NCBI RefSeq assembly: GCF_026241335.1
Contig: NZ_JAPHAV010000001.1
Location: forward strand, 868,001 to 932,000
Reading direction: 5' to 3'
DNA from: Ochrobactrum chromiisoli
GTDB lineage: Bacteria; Pseudomonadota; Alphaproteobacteria; Rhizobiales; Rhizobiaceae
DNA length: 64,000 nt
In this document: positions 33,889-43,355 of the stretch, in pieces
How positions within the stretch are numbered: position 1 is the first letter of the stretch
Layout: every line of letters starts with the position of its first letter
Program-made: the position numbers and the translations under genes
Notes under the pieces: model-generated
Told to the model about the DNA's origin: nothing
The model's input: only the letters and a program-made list of their open reading frames with translations
Database searches by the model: none

Positions 33889-35880
33889 ATGAATGTTGAA
33901 ATCGGTCATTTTGCCCTTGTGCTTGCACTGGCTTTGTCTGTGGTGCAATCTATTGTTCCGCTTGTGGGCGCGCAACGCAGAGATATGCAACTCATGTCCG
34001 TTGCAGCCCCCACTGCACTTGCAGTTTTCTCACTGATTGCCTTTTCCTTCATCGTTTTGACTGTTGCTTATGTCACATCCGATTTCTCGGTGCTGAATGT
34101 GGTCGAGAACTCCCATTCGCAGAAGCCGATGCTTTATAAAATCACCGGCGTCTGGGGTAATCACGAAGGCTCGATGCTGCTGTGGGTGCTGATTCTTAGT
34201 TTTTTCAGCGCACTTGTTGCAGCCTTCTCGGCCAATCTGCCTGAGACACTGCGCGCCAACGTTCTGGCTGTTCAAGGCTGGATTGCCACGGCTTTTCTTG
34301 CTTTTATCATTTTCACATCCAATCCTTTCATACGCATCTTTCCAGCGCCGATGGAGGGGGGCGATCTCAATCCGATCCTTCAGGACATCGGCCTCGCCAT
34401 CCATCCACCGCTGCTTTATCTGGGATATGTCGGCTTCTCAGTCTGTTTCTCTTTCGCTCTTGCGGCGCTTATCGAGGGACGTCTGGATGCTGCATGGGCT
34501 CGCTGGGTGCGTCCATGGGCACTGCTTGCATGGATGTTCCTGACGGGCGGCATCGCGATGGGTTCCTACTGGGCCTATTATGAACTTGGCTGGGGAGGTT
34601 GGTGGTTCTGGGATCCGGTTGAAAACGCATCCTTCATGCCATGGCTGGTCGGCACTGCATTGCTGCATTCGGCAATTGTGATGGAAAAGCGCTCGGCACT
34701 GAAAATCTGGACCGTCCTGCTCGCAATATTGACCTTCTCGCTGTCTCTGCTCGGCACATTTCTGGTGCGCTCCGGTGTGCTTACATCGGTGCATAGTTTT
34801 GCAACCGATCCGGGGCGTGGGCTATTTATCTTAGCCATCCTTGCGATTTTCATCGGCGGTTCCCTGTCGCTTTTTGCGCTGCGTGTTCAAAGCCTTTCGT
34901 CGGGTGGGCTGTTTCAGCCGATTTCGCGCGAAGGCGCGCTGGTTTTTAACAATCTTTTCCTCACAACGGCGGCAGCAACGGTGCTGATCGGTACGCTTTA
35001 TCCGTTACTTCTGGAGGTTCTGACGGGTGAGAAGATTTCAGTTGGCGCACCATTCTTCAACATGACATTCGGGCCGTTGATGATTCCGTTGCTGCTGGCC
35101 GTGCCTTTCGGGCCGCTTCTGGCCTGGAAACGCGGTGATCTTTATGGCGTCGCTCAACGGCTGATGACCGCCTTCGCTTTGGCTTTGATTGTCTTTGGCA
35201 TCGTGCTGTGGCGCAGCAATGCGCATTCGGTGATGGCAGCACTTGGCATCGGTCTCGCGGCATGGCTTATCTTTGGCAGCCTTACTGACCTGTGGCTCAA
35301 AGCAGGGATCGGTAAAGTTTCGGCAGGCAAGGCATTCTCACGCTTCATCGGTCTGCCGCGTTCGGTCTTCGGCACATCGCTCGCGCATATGGGCCTTGGC
35401 TTTACGCTGCTTGGCATTGTCAGCGTCACAACCTTTGGCACGGAAAATGTCGTTGTTATGCGTTCCGGTGATACGGTCAGCATTGCCGACTATTCGCTGC
35501 GCTTTGACGGACTGCGCCCGCTAACGGGCTCTAACTTCACAGAAAACCGCGGCGATTTTACGCTGTTCGATTCCTCAAATCGTGATCTTGGGCAGATCCA
35601 CTCCTCAAAGCGCTTTTTCCCTGCGCGTCAGATGCCCACAACTGAATCGGGCATCCGCACACTGTGGTTCAGCCAGATCTATGTCGCTCTTGGTGATGAG
35701 CCGGGTGAAGGATCCATCGTTGTGCGGGTCTGGTGGAAACCATATGTCACACTCATTTGGTACGGCGCTCTGGTGATGATGCTTGGCGGCATCTTCTCGC
35801 TGGCCGATCGGCGATTGCGCATCGGCGCTCCGTCGAAAGCGCGCAAGTCTTCGTCCAAGCAGGCAGGGGCAAGCGCATGA
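33889..35880 (+). CDS. ccmF: Heme lyase CcmF (CycK)
   Basis: A 663-residue, about 15-helix membrane protein. The heme-handling WWD motif is [18 protein letters not shown] (about 240-257), preceded by [13 protein letters not shown] and followed by [18 protein letters not shown]. It delivers heme to apocytochrome c at the periplasmic side with CcmH and CcmI. The stop overlaps the ccmH start in ATGA. Confidence 0.96.
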   Translation: MNVEIGHFALVLALALSVVQSIVPLVGAQRRDMQLMSVAAPTALAVFSLIAFSFIVLTVAYVTSDFSVLNVVENSHSQKPMLYKITGVWGNHEGSMLLWVLILSFFSALVAAFSANLPETLRANVLAVQGWIATAFLAFIIFTSNPFIRIFPAPMEGGDLNPILQDIGLAIHPPLLYLGYVGFSVCFSFALAALIEGRLDAAWARWVRPWALLAWMFLTGGIAMGSYWAYYELGWGGWWFWDPVENASFMPWLVGTALLHSAIVMEKRSALKIWTVLLAILTFSLSLLGTFLVRSGVLTSVHSFATDPGRGLFILAILAIFIGGSLSLFALRVQSLSSGGLFQPISREGALVFNNLFLTTAAATVLIGTLYPLLLEVLTGEKISVGAPFFNMTFGPLMIPLLLAVPFGPLLAWKRGDLYGVAQRLMTAFALALIVFGIVLWRSNAHSVMAALGIGLAAWLIFGSLTDLWLKAGIGKVSAGKAFSRFIGLPRSVFGTSLAHMGLGFTLLGIVSVTTFGTENVVVMRSGDTVSIADYSLRFDGLRPLTGSNFTENRGDFTLFDSSNRDLGQIHSSKRFFPARQMPTTESGIRTLWFSQIYVALGDEPGEGSIVVRVWWKPYVTLIWYGALVMMLGGIFSLADRRLRIGAPSKARKSSSKQAGASA

Positions 35881-36353
35881 GACTCTCCCAAAAACTCGCG
35901 GCGTTTTTTTTAGGATTTTCATTGATACTATATGGTTCTGCTGCTTTGGCAGTGAACCCCGACGAGATTCTGCCTGATCCTCAGCTTGAAAGTCGTGCGC
36001 GTCAAATCTCGGCTGAACTTAGATGCATGGTCTGTCAGAATGAATCGATAGACGATTCCAATGCCGAACTCGCACGAGATTTGCGCATATTGGTGAGGGA
36101 GCGCCTGACATCGGGCGATACCGATCAGCAGGTTATCGATTTTGTGGTGGATCGTTACGGCGAATTCGTTTTGCTTAAGCCGCGCTTCAATGCACAGACA
36201 GCTCTTTTATGGGGTTTCCCTGTGCTTCTTCTTTTAATTGGTGGCATCGCACTTGTTTTTGCATTTCGCAGAAGAAGTGCTGTCGTTGAAGTGCAAAAGC
36301 CGCTTTCTGAAAGCGAAAGAGCCCAGCTTTCCCGGCTTCTTGACGACAAATAA
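35877..36353 (+). CDS. ccmH: Cytochrome c maturation protein CcmH (CycL)
   Basis: A 158-residue protein of short CcmH type. Signal segment at the start, then the thiol motif [16 protein letters not shown], and a C-terminal membrane anchor ([21 protein letters not shown], about 110-130). It reduces or holds the CXXCH cysteines of apocytochromes. Start chosen at ATG 35877, in ATGA with ccmF. Last gene of the operon; the separate thioredoxin CcmG and CcmABCD are not in the window. Confidence 0.93.
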   Translation: MRLSQKLAAFFLGFSLILYGSAALAVNPDEILPDPQLESRARQISAELRCMVCQNESIDDSNAELARDLRILVRERLTSGDTDQQVIDFVVDRYGEFVLLKPRFNAQTALLWGFPVLLLLIGGIALVFAFRRRSAVVEVQKPLSESERAQLSRLLDDK

Positions 36354-36520
36354 TCGCGTTTGAGCGGGAATTATAAGCTCTATTCTTACAAAAGTTTCAT
36401 CTTGCGGAAATTGAGCGGTAAGGTAGCCCATACTATCTTAAGCTCTATAAAGAGTTCACAGAGCTGGTAAGCCATGTAACGGCGCGCTGGTCCGAGAATA
36501 TTGCTCGCAAGGAGAGACTT

Positions 36521-38068
36521 ATGTTTAAAGCGACTAATTCCAGGTATCGTAAGGGCGTTGCAGCCTTGGCACTGTCGGCAGCGCTCGCTGGCGGTTTTGT
36601 CGCAACCGGCCCTTTGGGCGCATTGCAGGATGCCCGTGCTGAAGCTGTCCGCGTTACCGGTCCCCAGCAGGCAGGCTTTGCTGATCTTGTTGAAAAGGTT
36701 CGCCCCGCTGTTGTCAGCGTGCGGGTGAAGAAGGAAGTGCAGGAAGTTGACAATCAGGGTCAGCAGTTCGCGCTGCCTCCAGGCTTTGATCAGCTCCCGG
36801 ACGGTCATCCGTTAAAGCGCTTCTTCCGTGATTTCGGTATGGAGCCACGCGGTGATGCGCGCCCGGATGATCGCCGTCAGGGCAAGCGCGGTGCAAAGCC
36901 GCGTCCAGGTCACGAACGTCCGTTTGCGCAGGGTTCTGGCTTCTTCATTTCAGAAGACGGCTATCTGGTTACCAACAATCATGTCGTTTCCGATGGTGAC
37001 GCTTATAGCGTTGTGATGGATGATGGCACCGAATATGATGCCAAGCTCATTGGCGCCGATCCGCGCACCGATCTTGCTGTGCTCAAGGTTGATCAGCCTA
37101 AGCATAAATTTACCTATGTCAGTTTTGGTGACGATAACAAGGTCCGTGTCGGTGACTGGGTTGTCGCTGTCGGTAACCCCTTTGGTCTTGGCGGCACCGT
37201 GACATCCGGTATCGTTTCGGCGCGCGGTCGTGATATTGGTGCCGGCCCTTACGATGACTTTATCCAGATTGACGCTGCGGTAAACAAAGGTAATTCCGGT
37301 GGTCCGGCTTTTGATCTCTCCGGTGAAGTGATCGGCATCAACACCGCGATCTTCTCCCCATCTGGCGGCAGCGTTGGTATTGCCTTCGCAATTCCGGCTT
37401 CCACTGCCAAGCAGGTTGTGGATCAGCTGATCAAGACAGGTTCGGTTGAACGTGGTTGGATTGGTGTTCAGATTCAGCCTGTCACCAAGGACATTGCAGC
37501 ATCGCTCGGTTTGGCGGAAGAAAAAGGCGCAATCGTTGCCTCGCCACAGGCTGATGGCCCTGCTGCAAAGGCAGGCATCAAGGCAGGTGATGTGATCACC
37601 GCAGTCAATGGTGACCCTGTTCAGGATCCACGTGATCTTGCACGCAAGATTGCCAAGATTGCGCCGGACGAAAAGGCAGCATTGACGGTCTGGCGTAAAA
37701 ATAAGGCTCAGGAAATCGACGTTACGATTGCCGCTATGCCTAAGGATGCAGGCAAGGCCACAACCCAGTCCGATGATGGCAACAGCGATCAGGGTGAAAC
37801 GCTTGACAACTATGGTCTGACGGTCACGCCTTCAGAAGAAGGTGACGGTGTTGTTGTAACCAATGTTGACCCGGACAGCGATGCTGCGGATCGTGGCATT
37901 CGTTCTGGCGATACGATTGTTACTGTCAATAATCAGATCGTGAAGAGCGCGAAGGATATCGACAAGGCTATTGCCGAAGCATCGAAGGCAGGTCGCAAGG
38001 CTGTGTTGCTTCAGATCCAGAGCAATGATCAGAGCCGCTTCGTCGCTCTACCAATCGATCAGGGTTAA
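36521..38068 (+). CDS. degP: Do-family periplasmic serine protease DegP/HtrA
   Basis: A 515-residue HtrA protease. Signal peptide (cleaved after about residue 35), protease domain with His in VTNNHVV, Asp in RTDLAVL and Ser in GNSGGPAFDL, then two PDZ domains (about 300-385 and 405-510). It degrades and refolds damaged periplasmic proteins. ATG 36521 has AAGGAGAGAC before it. A hairpin follows at 38105. Its place after the ccm operon and before a response regulator-kinase pair matches what I recall of rhizobia, so the pair may respond to envelope stress. Confidence 0.95.
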   Translation: MFKATNSRYRKGVAALALSAALAGGFVATGPLGALQDARAEAVRVTGPQQAGFADLVEKVRPAVVSVRVKKEVQEVDNQGQQFALPPGFDQLPDGHPLKRFFRDFGMEPRGDARPDDRRQGKRGAKPRPGHERPFAQGSGFFISEDGYLVTNNHVVSDGDAYSVVMDDGTEYDAKLIGADPRTDLAVLKVDQPKHKFTYVSFGDDNKVRVGDWVVAVGNPFGLGGTVTSGIVSARGRDIGAGPYDDFIQIDAAVNKGNSGGPAFDLSGEVIGINTAIFSPSGGSVGIAFAIPASTAKQVVDQLIKTGSVERGWIGVQIQPVTKDIAASLGLAEEKGAIVASPQADGPAAKAGIKAGDVITAVNGDPVQDPRDLARKIAKIAPDEKAALTVWRKNKAQEIDVTIAAMPKDAGKATTQSDDGNSDQGETLDNYGLTVTPSEEGDGVVVTNVDPDSDAADRGIRSGDTIVTVNNQIVKSAKDIDKAIAEASKAGRKAVLLQIQSNDQSRFVALPIDQG

Positions 38069-38104
38069 TGCTGTACTGTTGGTCTTGCTGTGATTAAATC
38101 TGGT

Positions 38105-38127
38105 GCCAGGCGGACGATCCGCCTGGC
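38105..38127 (+). terminator. Hairpin after degP
   Basis: Perfect 10-base stem GCCAGGCGGA/TCCGCCTGGC with CGA loop. The following ATTGCTTCATTTT is only moderately T-rich, so it is a likely but not certain terminator. Confidence 0.65.
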
Positions 38128-38166
38128 ATTGCTTCATTTTCTCCAACGACCCGGTATAGTAACGCC

Positions 38167-38892
38167 ATGAAGATTCTCGTTATCGAAGACGACCGCGAAG
38201 CGGCCCGCTATCTTGAGAAGGCCTTTACCGAGGCCGGTCATTCTGCTGATATTGCCGGTGACGGCGAGACTGGTTATGCACTGGCGGAACATGGCAGCTA
38301 TGATGTGCTGGTCGTTGATCGGATGCTGCCCAAGCGCGATGGACTTTCTGTCGTTGCAGGTCTTCGGGCGAAGGGCTTGGAAACGCCGGTTCTCATTCTT
38401 TCTGCCCTCGGCGAAGTGGATGATCGCGTAACGGGTTTACGTGCGGGTGGTGATGATTATCTCACCAAACCCTATGCATTTTCCGAGCTTCTGGCGCGTG
38501 TGGAAGTTTTGCAGCGTCGCTCGAGTCCGCGCGAGGCCGATACTATTTATCGCGTTGGTGATCTGGAACTCGACCGTCTCGCACACACCGCACGCAGACA
38601 AAATGTCGACATCACACTCCAGCCGCGCGAATTCCGTTTGCTTGAATATTTGATGCGTCATGCGGGACAGGTCGTGACGCGCACAATGTTGCTCGAAAAT
38701 GTCTGGGATTATCACTTTGATCCCCAGACCAACGTGATTGATGTGCATATTTCGCGCCTGCGTTCAAAGATCGAAAAGGGATTTGACGGTCCGCTGCTGC
38801 ACACGGTGCGCGGTGCAGGTTACATGTTGAAAGCCGGACGTTCCAAGCCAGCTTCGAATGCCGGGACAGCCGTTTCCGGAGGACAAGAGTGA
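38167..38892 (+). CDS. OmpR-family response regulator
   Basis: A 241-residue regulator. Receiver: VIEDDREAARYL, phospho-Asp in VLVVDRMLPKRDG, Lys in LTKPYAFSE. Winged-helix: ITLQPREFRLLEYLMRHAGQ (in parts: LQPREFRLLEYLMRH), NVIDVHISRLRSKI, TVRGAGYML. It resembles CusR/QseB-type regulators. It forms one operon with the kinase (ATGA-type overlap at 38889) and lies 98 bases after degP. The target genes are not known. Confidence 0.9.
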   Translation: MKILVIEDDREAARYLEKAFTEAGHSADIAGDGETGYALAEHGSYDVLVVDRMLPKRDGLSVVAGLRAKGLETPVLILSALGEVDDRVTGLRAGGDDYLTKPYAFSELLARVEVLQRRSSPREADTIYRVGDLELDRLAHTARRQNVDITLQPREFRLLEYLMRHAGQVVTRTMLLENVWDYHFDPQTNVIDVHISRLRSKIEKGFDGPLLHTVRGAGYMLKAGRSKPASNAGTAVSGGQE

Positions 38893-40292
38893 GCCGTTTT
38901 TCCGCACTTATGCGGACAACTGCCGTGCGATTGTCCACGCTCTACCTGCTGCTTTTTGCAGTAGGCGCGGTCGCGCTTGTTTTTTACATGACAAATCTGT
39001 CGGCTTCAATTCTCAATGGCCAGACGCAGGAAGCTTTGGGCGAGGAAGTTGCAAGCATTGGCAAGGCCTATGCGCGTGGCGGCATACCTCAACTCGTGCG
39101 GACAATTGATTATCGTTCCCGTCAGCCGGGCGCTTATCTTTATCTCGTCGCCGATCCATCGGGGCGTATTCTCTCCGGCAATGTCGAAGGTGTCGAGCCG
39201 GGTGTCCTTGATACGGATGGCGTGGTTGAACGCGCGTTCAAATATCGGCGCTATGGTGATCAGGGGGCTGAAACCGAGCATCGTGCGATTGCCGTGGTGA
39301 TTGCGCTGCCCAATAGTATGCGCCTGCTGGTCGGCCGCGATCTGGGCGAACCGGAGCGTTTCCGCGATCTGGTGCGTAGCTCGCTGATGCTGGCACTTGG
39401 TATCATGGGCGTTGGCGCACTTCTGATCTGGTTCTTTGTTGGCCGTCGGGCACTCAAGCGCATTGATGATATGTCGCGTGCATCACAGCGCATTATGGAT
39501 GGTGATCTGACAGGTCGGTTACCGGTTAATGGTTCGGGCGACGAGTTTGATCGCTTGTCCGGCAATCTCAACGTCATGCTTGGGCGCATTCTTGAGCTGA
39601 ATGAGGGGCTGAAACAGGTTTCTGATAACATCGCGCATGATCTCAAGACACCGCTGACACGACTGCGCAATCGTGCTGAAGAAGCGCTCTCGCGCAAGAA
39701 AACCGGCCCGGAATATCGTGAAGCGCTTGAGGCTATGATCAGCGAATCCGATCAGCTGATCCGCACATTCAACGCCATCTTAATGATTTCGCGTCTCGAA
39801 GCGGGCTATTCGACTGAAAGTCTTGAAAACATGTCGGTGGCGTCGATTGTCAGGGACGTTGCGGAAATGTATGAGCCGGTTGCCGAAGATGCTGGCGCTG
39901 CTTTGACGCTTGGAGCGTTGGACGATGTGCCTTTGCATATCAACCGCGAATTGGTCGGCCAGACGGTTTCAAACCTCGTCGATAATGCCATCAAATATGC
40001 TTTGCGAAGCGAGAAGGATGCTGCCGTCAGTCTCTCCATGGAGCGCGATCAGCAATGGGTGCGCATTGTGGTGGCCGATAACGGTCCGGGGATTCCCGAG
40101 GACAAGCGTGAACAGGCGACAGAGCGTTTCGTAAGACTTGAGGAAAGCCGCACGCAGCCGGGTTCAGGGCTCGGTTTAAGCCTTGCCAAGGCGGTCATGA
40201 AGTTGCACGGTGGCGCTCTTCGTCTCGAAGACAATGGTCCCGGTCTGCGTGCTGTTCTGGAGTTTCCGTTGGTAAAAGATGAAAAACCATAA
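38889..40292 (+). CDS. Sensor histidine kinase with HAMP domain
   Basis: A 467-residue kinase. Two membrane segments (about 13-35 and 165-188) enclose a periplasmic sensor; HAMP (RRALKRIDDMSRASQRIMDG, in parts) follows; HisKA has His in DNIAHDLKTPLTRLRN; HATPase_c shows NLVDNAIKYA, DNGPGIPED and GSGLGLSLAKAV. The start GTG 38889 overlaps the response regulator stop. It phosphorylates its partner; the signal is unknown. A dispersed repeat sits between it and glnE. Confidence 0.9.
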   Translation: MSRFSALMRTTAVRLSTLYLLLFAVGAVALVFYMTNLSASILNGQTQEALGEEVASIGKAYARGGIPQLVRTIDYRSRQPGAYLYLVADPSGRILSGNVEGVEPGVLDTDGVVERAFKYRRYGDQGAETEHRAIAVVIALPNSMRLLVGRDLGEPERFRDLVRSSLMLALGIMGVGALLIWFFVGRRALKRIDDMSRASQRIMDGDLTGRLPVNGSGDEFDRLSGNLNVMLGRILELNEGLKQVSDNIAHDLKTPLTRLRNRAEEALSRKKTGPEYREALEAMISESDQLIRTFNAILMISRLEAGYSTESLENMSVASIVRDVAEMYEPVAEDAGAALTLGALDDVPLHINRELVGQTVSNLVDNAIKYALRSEKDAAVSLSMERDQQWVRIVVADNGPGIPEDKREQATERFVRLEESRTQPGSGLGLSLAKAVMKLHGGALRLEDNGPGLRAVLEFPLVKDEKP

Positions 40293-40296
40293 TGGC

Positions 40297-40401
40297 TTAG
40301 AGCGCATCCCGAAAAGTGTGAAGTGATTTTCATATAAGATGCGCGTCAAAACAAATAAACAGAGCGCCGATTTGATAAAATCAGATCGAGATGTGCTCTA
40401 A
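40297..40401. repeat. Dispersed two-hairpin palindromic repeat (Brucella RS-like), copy 2
   Basis: 105 bases, bounded by TTAGAGCGCATCC and GATGTGCTCTAA. The left half is a hairpin ending in GATGCGCGT; the right half pairs AGAGCGCCGATTTGAT with ATCAGATCGAGATGTGCTCT. It matches the inverted copy at 62796-62897 almost base for base over the left half. Confidence 0.75.
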
Positions 40402-40415
40402 TACACGAGGGGCTT

Positions 40416-43355
40416 ATGACGGCTGAAGACACAAAGGCACTGTTTTTTGATCGAAACCTTTGTGGGCTGACACCCCTTGATGACGAGAGAGCACAGTCCT
40501 TCCTGACTGATCTTGAAGAGCGGGTAAAGGAAGAAGAACTTGGCCGCGTCAAAGCCCTTTTGCAAGACAAACGCGCCGCGAGCTTTCTGGCAGCCGTCCT
40601 TGACCTGTCGCCCTTTATGCGCGAGGCGCTCATCCGTCACCCGCGCATTCTTGATCGCATTGCAGTCGATACGCCTGAGCAGGCGCTTGCCAATATTCTT
40701 TCCGAAATTGTTGCATCCGGCCTCGAAGACGGTGTGACCGAGGCGGCGTTGATGAGCAGCCTGCGGCAACGAAAGCGAGAGGCGCATGTGCTGATTGCAC
40801 TTTGTGATCTGGCTCGGATTTTTAATACCGAAATGACGACTGGCTGGCTCACGGATCTCGCAGAAGCCTGTACGGGCGCAGCCGTTCGTTTTCTTCTGCG
40901 CGATGCGGACAGTGCCGGTAAAATCAAGCTGCTGGATCGCGATAACCCCGAAAAAGAAAGCGGCTGGATCATTCTTGGCATGGGTAAGTTCGGTGCGCGC
41001 GAACTTAATTATTCTTCTGATATTGATCTGATTGTTTTTATCGATTCAGAACGCCCGGCGATTATAGACCCTTATGAGTGCGTGGATGCTTTCTCGCGGA
41101 TGACGCGGCGTCTGGTTCGTATTCTGCAGGATCGCACGGCTGACGGCTATGTCTTCCGCGTCGATCTCAGACTGCGTCCTGATCCGGGATCGACACCGCT
41201 GGCAATTCCGGTGGGGGCAGCGCTTCATTATTACGAAGGGCGCGGCCAGAACTGGGAACGTGCAGCGATGATCAAGGCGCGGCCTGTTGCCGGTGATCGC
41301 GAATCCGGCCAGCAAGTGCTTGCCGAACTTAGCCCCTATGTCTGGCGCAAATATCTCGATTATGCGGCAATTGCTGATGTGCATTCGATCAAGCGGCAGA
41401 TTCATGCGCATAAGGGCCATGGCGATATCGCCGTGCGCGGGCATAATGTGAAACTTGGGCGCGGCGGTATCCGCGAAATCGAGTTTTTCGTGCAGACACA
41501 GCAATTGATTGCCGGTGGACGTTTTCCCGAATTGCGTGGCAATCAGACGGTCCCAATGCTGGCCAGACTTGCCGAGCGCGGCTGGATCACCGAGAAGGCA
41601 CGTGATGCGCTTGGCAAGGAATATTACTTCCTGCGCGATGTTGAACATCGCATTCAGATGGTTGCCGATGAGCAAACCCACATTCTCCCGGAAGATGATG
41701 AAGGCTTTGCCCGCATTGCCCATATGATGGGCTATTCTGATACAGCCGCGTTTTCCGATGTGTTTTTATCGGCGCTCAAGATCGTTGAAAAGCACTACGC
41801 TGCATTGTTCGAACAGGCGCCCGAACTTGGCTCATCCAGTGGTAATCTCGTTTTCACTGGCGATGTCGATGATCCGGGAACATTGGAAACGCTTGCCTCG
41901 ATGGGGTATGAGCGTCCAAGCGACATTTGCCGTGTCATCCGCACATGGCATTTTGGCCGTTATCGCGCCACACAATCAGCCGAAGCACGCGAGCGTCTCA
42001 CAGAACTGACACCAGCCTTGTTGCAGGCTTTTGCCGCAACAAAGCGCGCAGATGAATCGCTTTTGCGCTTTGATGGTTTTCTGCAGGGACTGCCTGCGGG
42101 CATCCAGCTTTTCAGCCTGCTTCAATCCAATCCGCGCCTTCTCAACTTGCTTGTGATGATCATGAGCGCCGCCCCCCGGCTTGCAGAGGTGATCACGCGC
42201 AATCCGCATGTCTTTGATGGACTTCTCGATCCGGCAATTTTCTCGGAAATGCCAACGCGTCATTATCTTGAGGAGCGGTTGCGCGTTTTTCTGGGCGCTG
42301 CCACCGATTATGAAGAAGTGCTCGACCGCTTACGCATTTTTGCGGCTGAACATCGCTTTTTGATCGGCATTCGTCTGCTCACCAGTGCGATTGATGGTGT
42401 TCGGGCAGGGCGCGCATTCTCCGATCTGGCTGAACTGATGATTGGTAAGGCTTTCGAGGCAGTGGAAGCCGAACTTGAGCGCCGCCATGGCAAGGTGAAG
42501 GGCGCGAAGGTTGCATTGCTTGCCATGGGCAAGCTTGGCAGTCGCGAACTGACTGCAGGCTCCGATGTCGATCTGATCCTGCTTTATGATCATGACAAGG
42601 ATGCTGAGGAATCGGATGGCGCGAAGCCGCTTGCGCCGTCGCAATATTATATTCGACTGACACAGCGTTTGATTGCGGCCTTGTCTGCGCCAACCGCCGA
42701 AGGCGTGCTTTATGAAGTCGATATGCGTTTGCGCCCCTCCGGCAATAAAGGCCCCGTTGCCACGCATATTGAATCATTTGGCAAATATCAGCGCAGCGAG
42801 GCATGGACGTGGGAACATATGGCGCTCACCCGTGCGCGCCCGATCCATGGCGACGTGGCATTCAGCGACTTTATCAGGGGCGAAATTGACGAAGTGCTGG
42901 CGGCCAAACGCGACACACACAAGATCGCCAAAGATGTGCACGAAATGCGCGACCTCATTTATGAGGAAAAGCCGCCGCGTGACGATTGGGATTTCAAGCT
43001 GAAACCCGGTGGCATTGTTGATCTAGAATTCATCGCGCAGTTTGCCGTGCTGACCGGCAAGGAAATCAGACATCCCCGACCCTTGGGAACCGAAGATGTG
43101 CTGGCGGGATTAGACCCATCTTTTGCCGATCCCGCTGTCATTGACACTCTGGTTGAGGCACATCGCTTCTACACAAATCTCAGCCAGACAATCAGGCTCT
43201 GTCTGGGGGGCGATGCAAAACGCGAAGAATTCATTCCTGGAATGGTTGATCTTCTTTGCCGTGCGGCCGAACTGCCAGATATTGATCGCGTCGAACATCA
43301 TTTGAGCGAACTTGCAGCAACGGTTCGAACCAGCTTTGATACGCTGATCAAATAA
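40416..43355 (+). CDS. glnE: Bifunctional glutamine synthetase adenylyltransferase/adenylyl-removing enzyme GlnE
   Basis: A 979-residue enzyme with two nucleotidyltransferase domains: N-terminal adenylyl-removing with GMGKFGARELNYSSDIDLI (about 189-207) and C-terminal adenylylating with AMGKLGSRELTAGSDVDLI (about 703-721). It switches glutamine synthetase off and on in response to PII. Length is normal. ATG 40416 follows ACGAGGGGCTT. Its stop touches the stop of the convergent pleC gene with no base between. Confidence 0.95.
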   Translation: MTAEDTKALFFDRNLCGLTPLDDERAQSFLTDLEERVKEEELGRVKALLQDKRAASFLAAVLDLSPFMREALIRHPRILDRIAVDTPEQALANILSEIVASGLEDGVTEAALMSSLRQRKREAHVLIALCDLARIFNTEMTTGWLTDLAEACTGAAVRFLLRDADSAGKIKLLDRDNPEKESGWIILGMGKFGARELNYSSDIDLIVFIDSERPAIIDPYECVDAFSRMTRRLVRILQDRTADGYVFRVDLRLRPDPGSTPLAIPVGAALHYYEGRGQNWERAAMIKARPVAGDRESGQQVLAELSPYVWRKYLDYAAIADVHSIKRQIHAHKGHGDIAVRGHNVKLGRGGIREIEFFVQTQQLIAGGRFPELRGNQTVPMLARLAERGWITEKARDALGKEYYFLRDVEHRIQMVADEQTHILPEDDEGFARIAHMMGYSDTAAFSDVFLSALKIVEKHYAALFEQAPELGSSSGNLVFTGDVDDPGTLETLASMGYERPSDICRVIRTWHFGRYRATQSAEARERLTELTPALLQAFAATKRADESLLRFDGFLQGLPAGIQLFSLLQSNPRLLNLLVMIMSAAPRLAEVITRNPHVFDGLLDPAIFSEMPTRHYLEERLRVFLGAATDYEEVLDRLRIFAAEHRFLIGIRLLTSAIDGVRAGRAFSDLAELMIGKAFEAVEAELERRHGKVKGAKVALLAMGKLGSRELTAGSDVDLILLYDHDKDAEESDGAKPLAPSQYYIRLTQRLIAALSAPTAEGVLYEVDMRLRPSGNKGPVATHIESFGKYQRSEAWTWEHMALTRARPIHGDVAFSDFIRGEIDEVLAAKRDTHKIAKDVHEMRDLIYEEKPPRDDWDFKLKPGGIVDLEFIAQFAVLTGKEIRHPRPLGTEDVLAGLDPSFADPAVIDTLVEAHRFYTNLSQTIRLCLGGDAKREEFIPGMVDLLCRAAELPDIDRVEHHLSELAATVRTSFDTLIK

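Noticed and set aside
36401-36431. Heat-shock (sigma-32) promoter before degP
   Set aside because: CTTG and CCCAT are present but 19 or more bases apart, longer than usual, and the rest of the consensus is missing.
41046-41723. 225-codon frame opposite glnE
   Set aside because: Antisense shadow of the conserved GlnE coding sequence.
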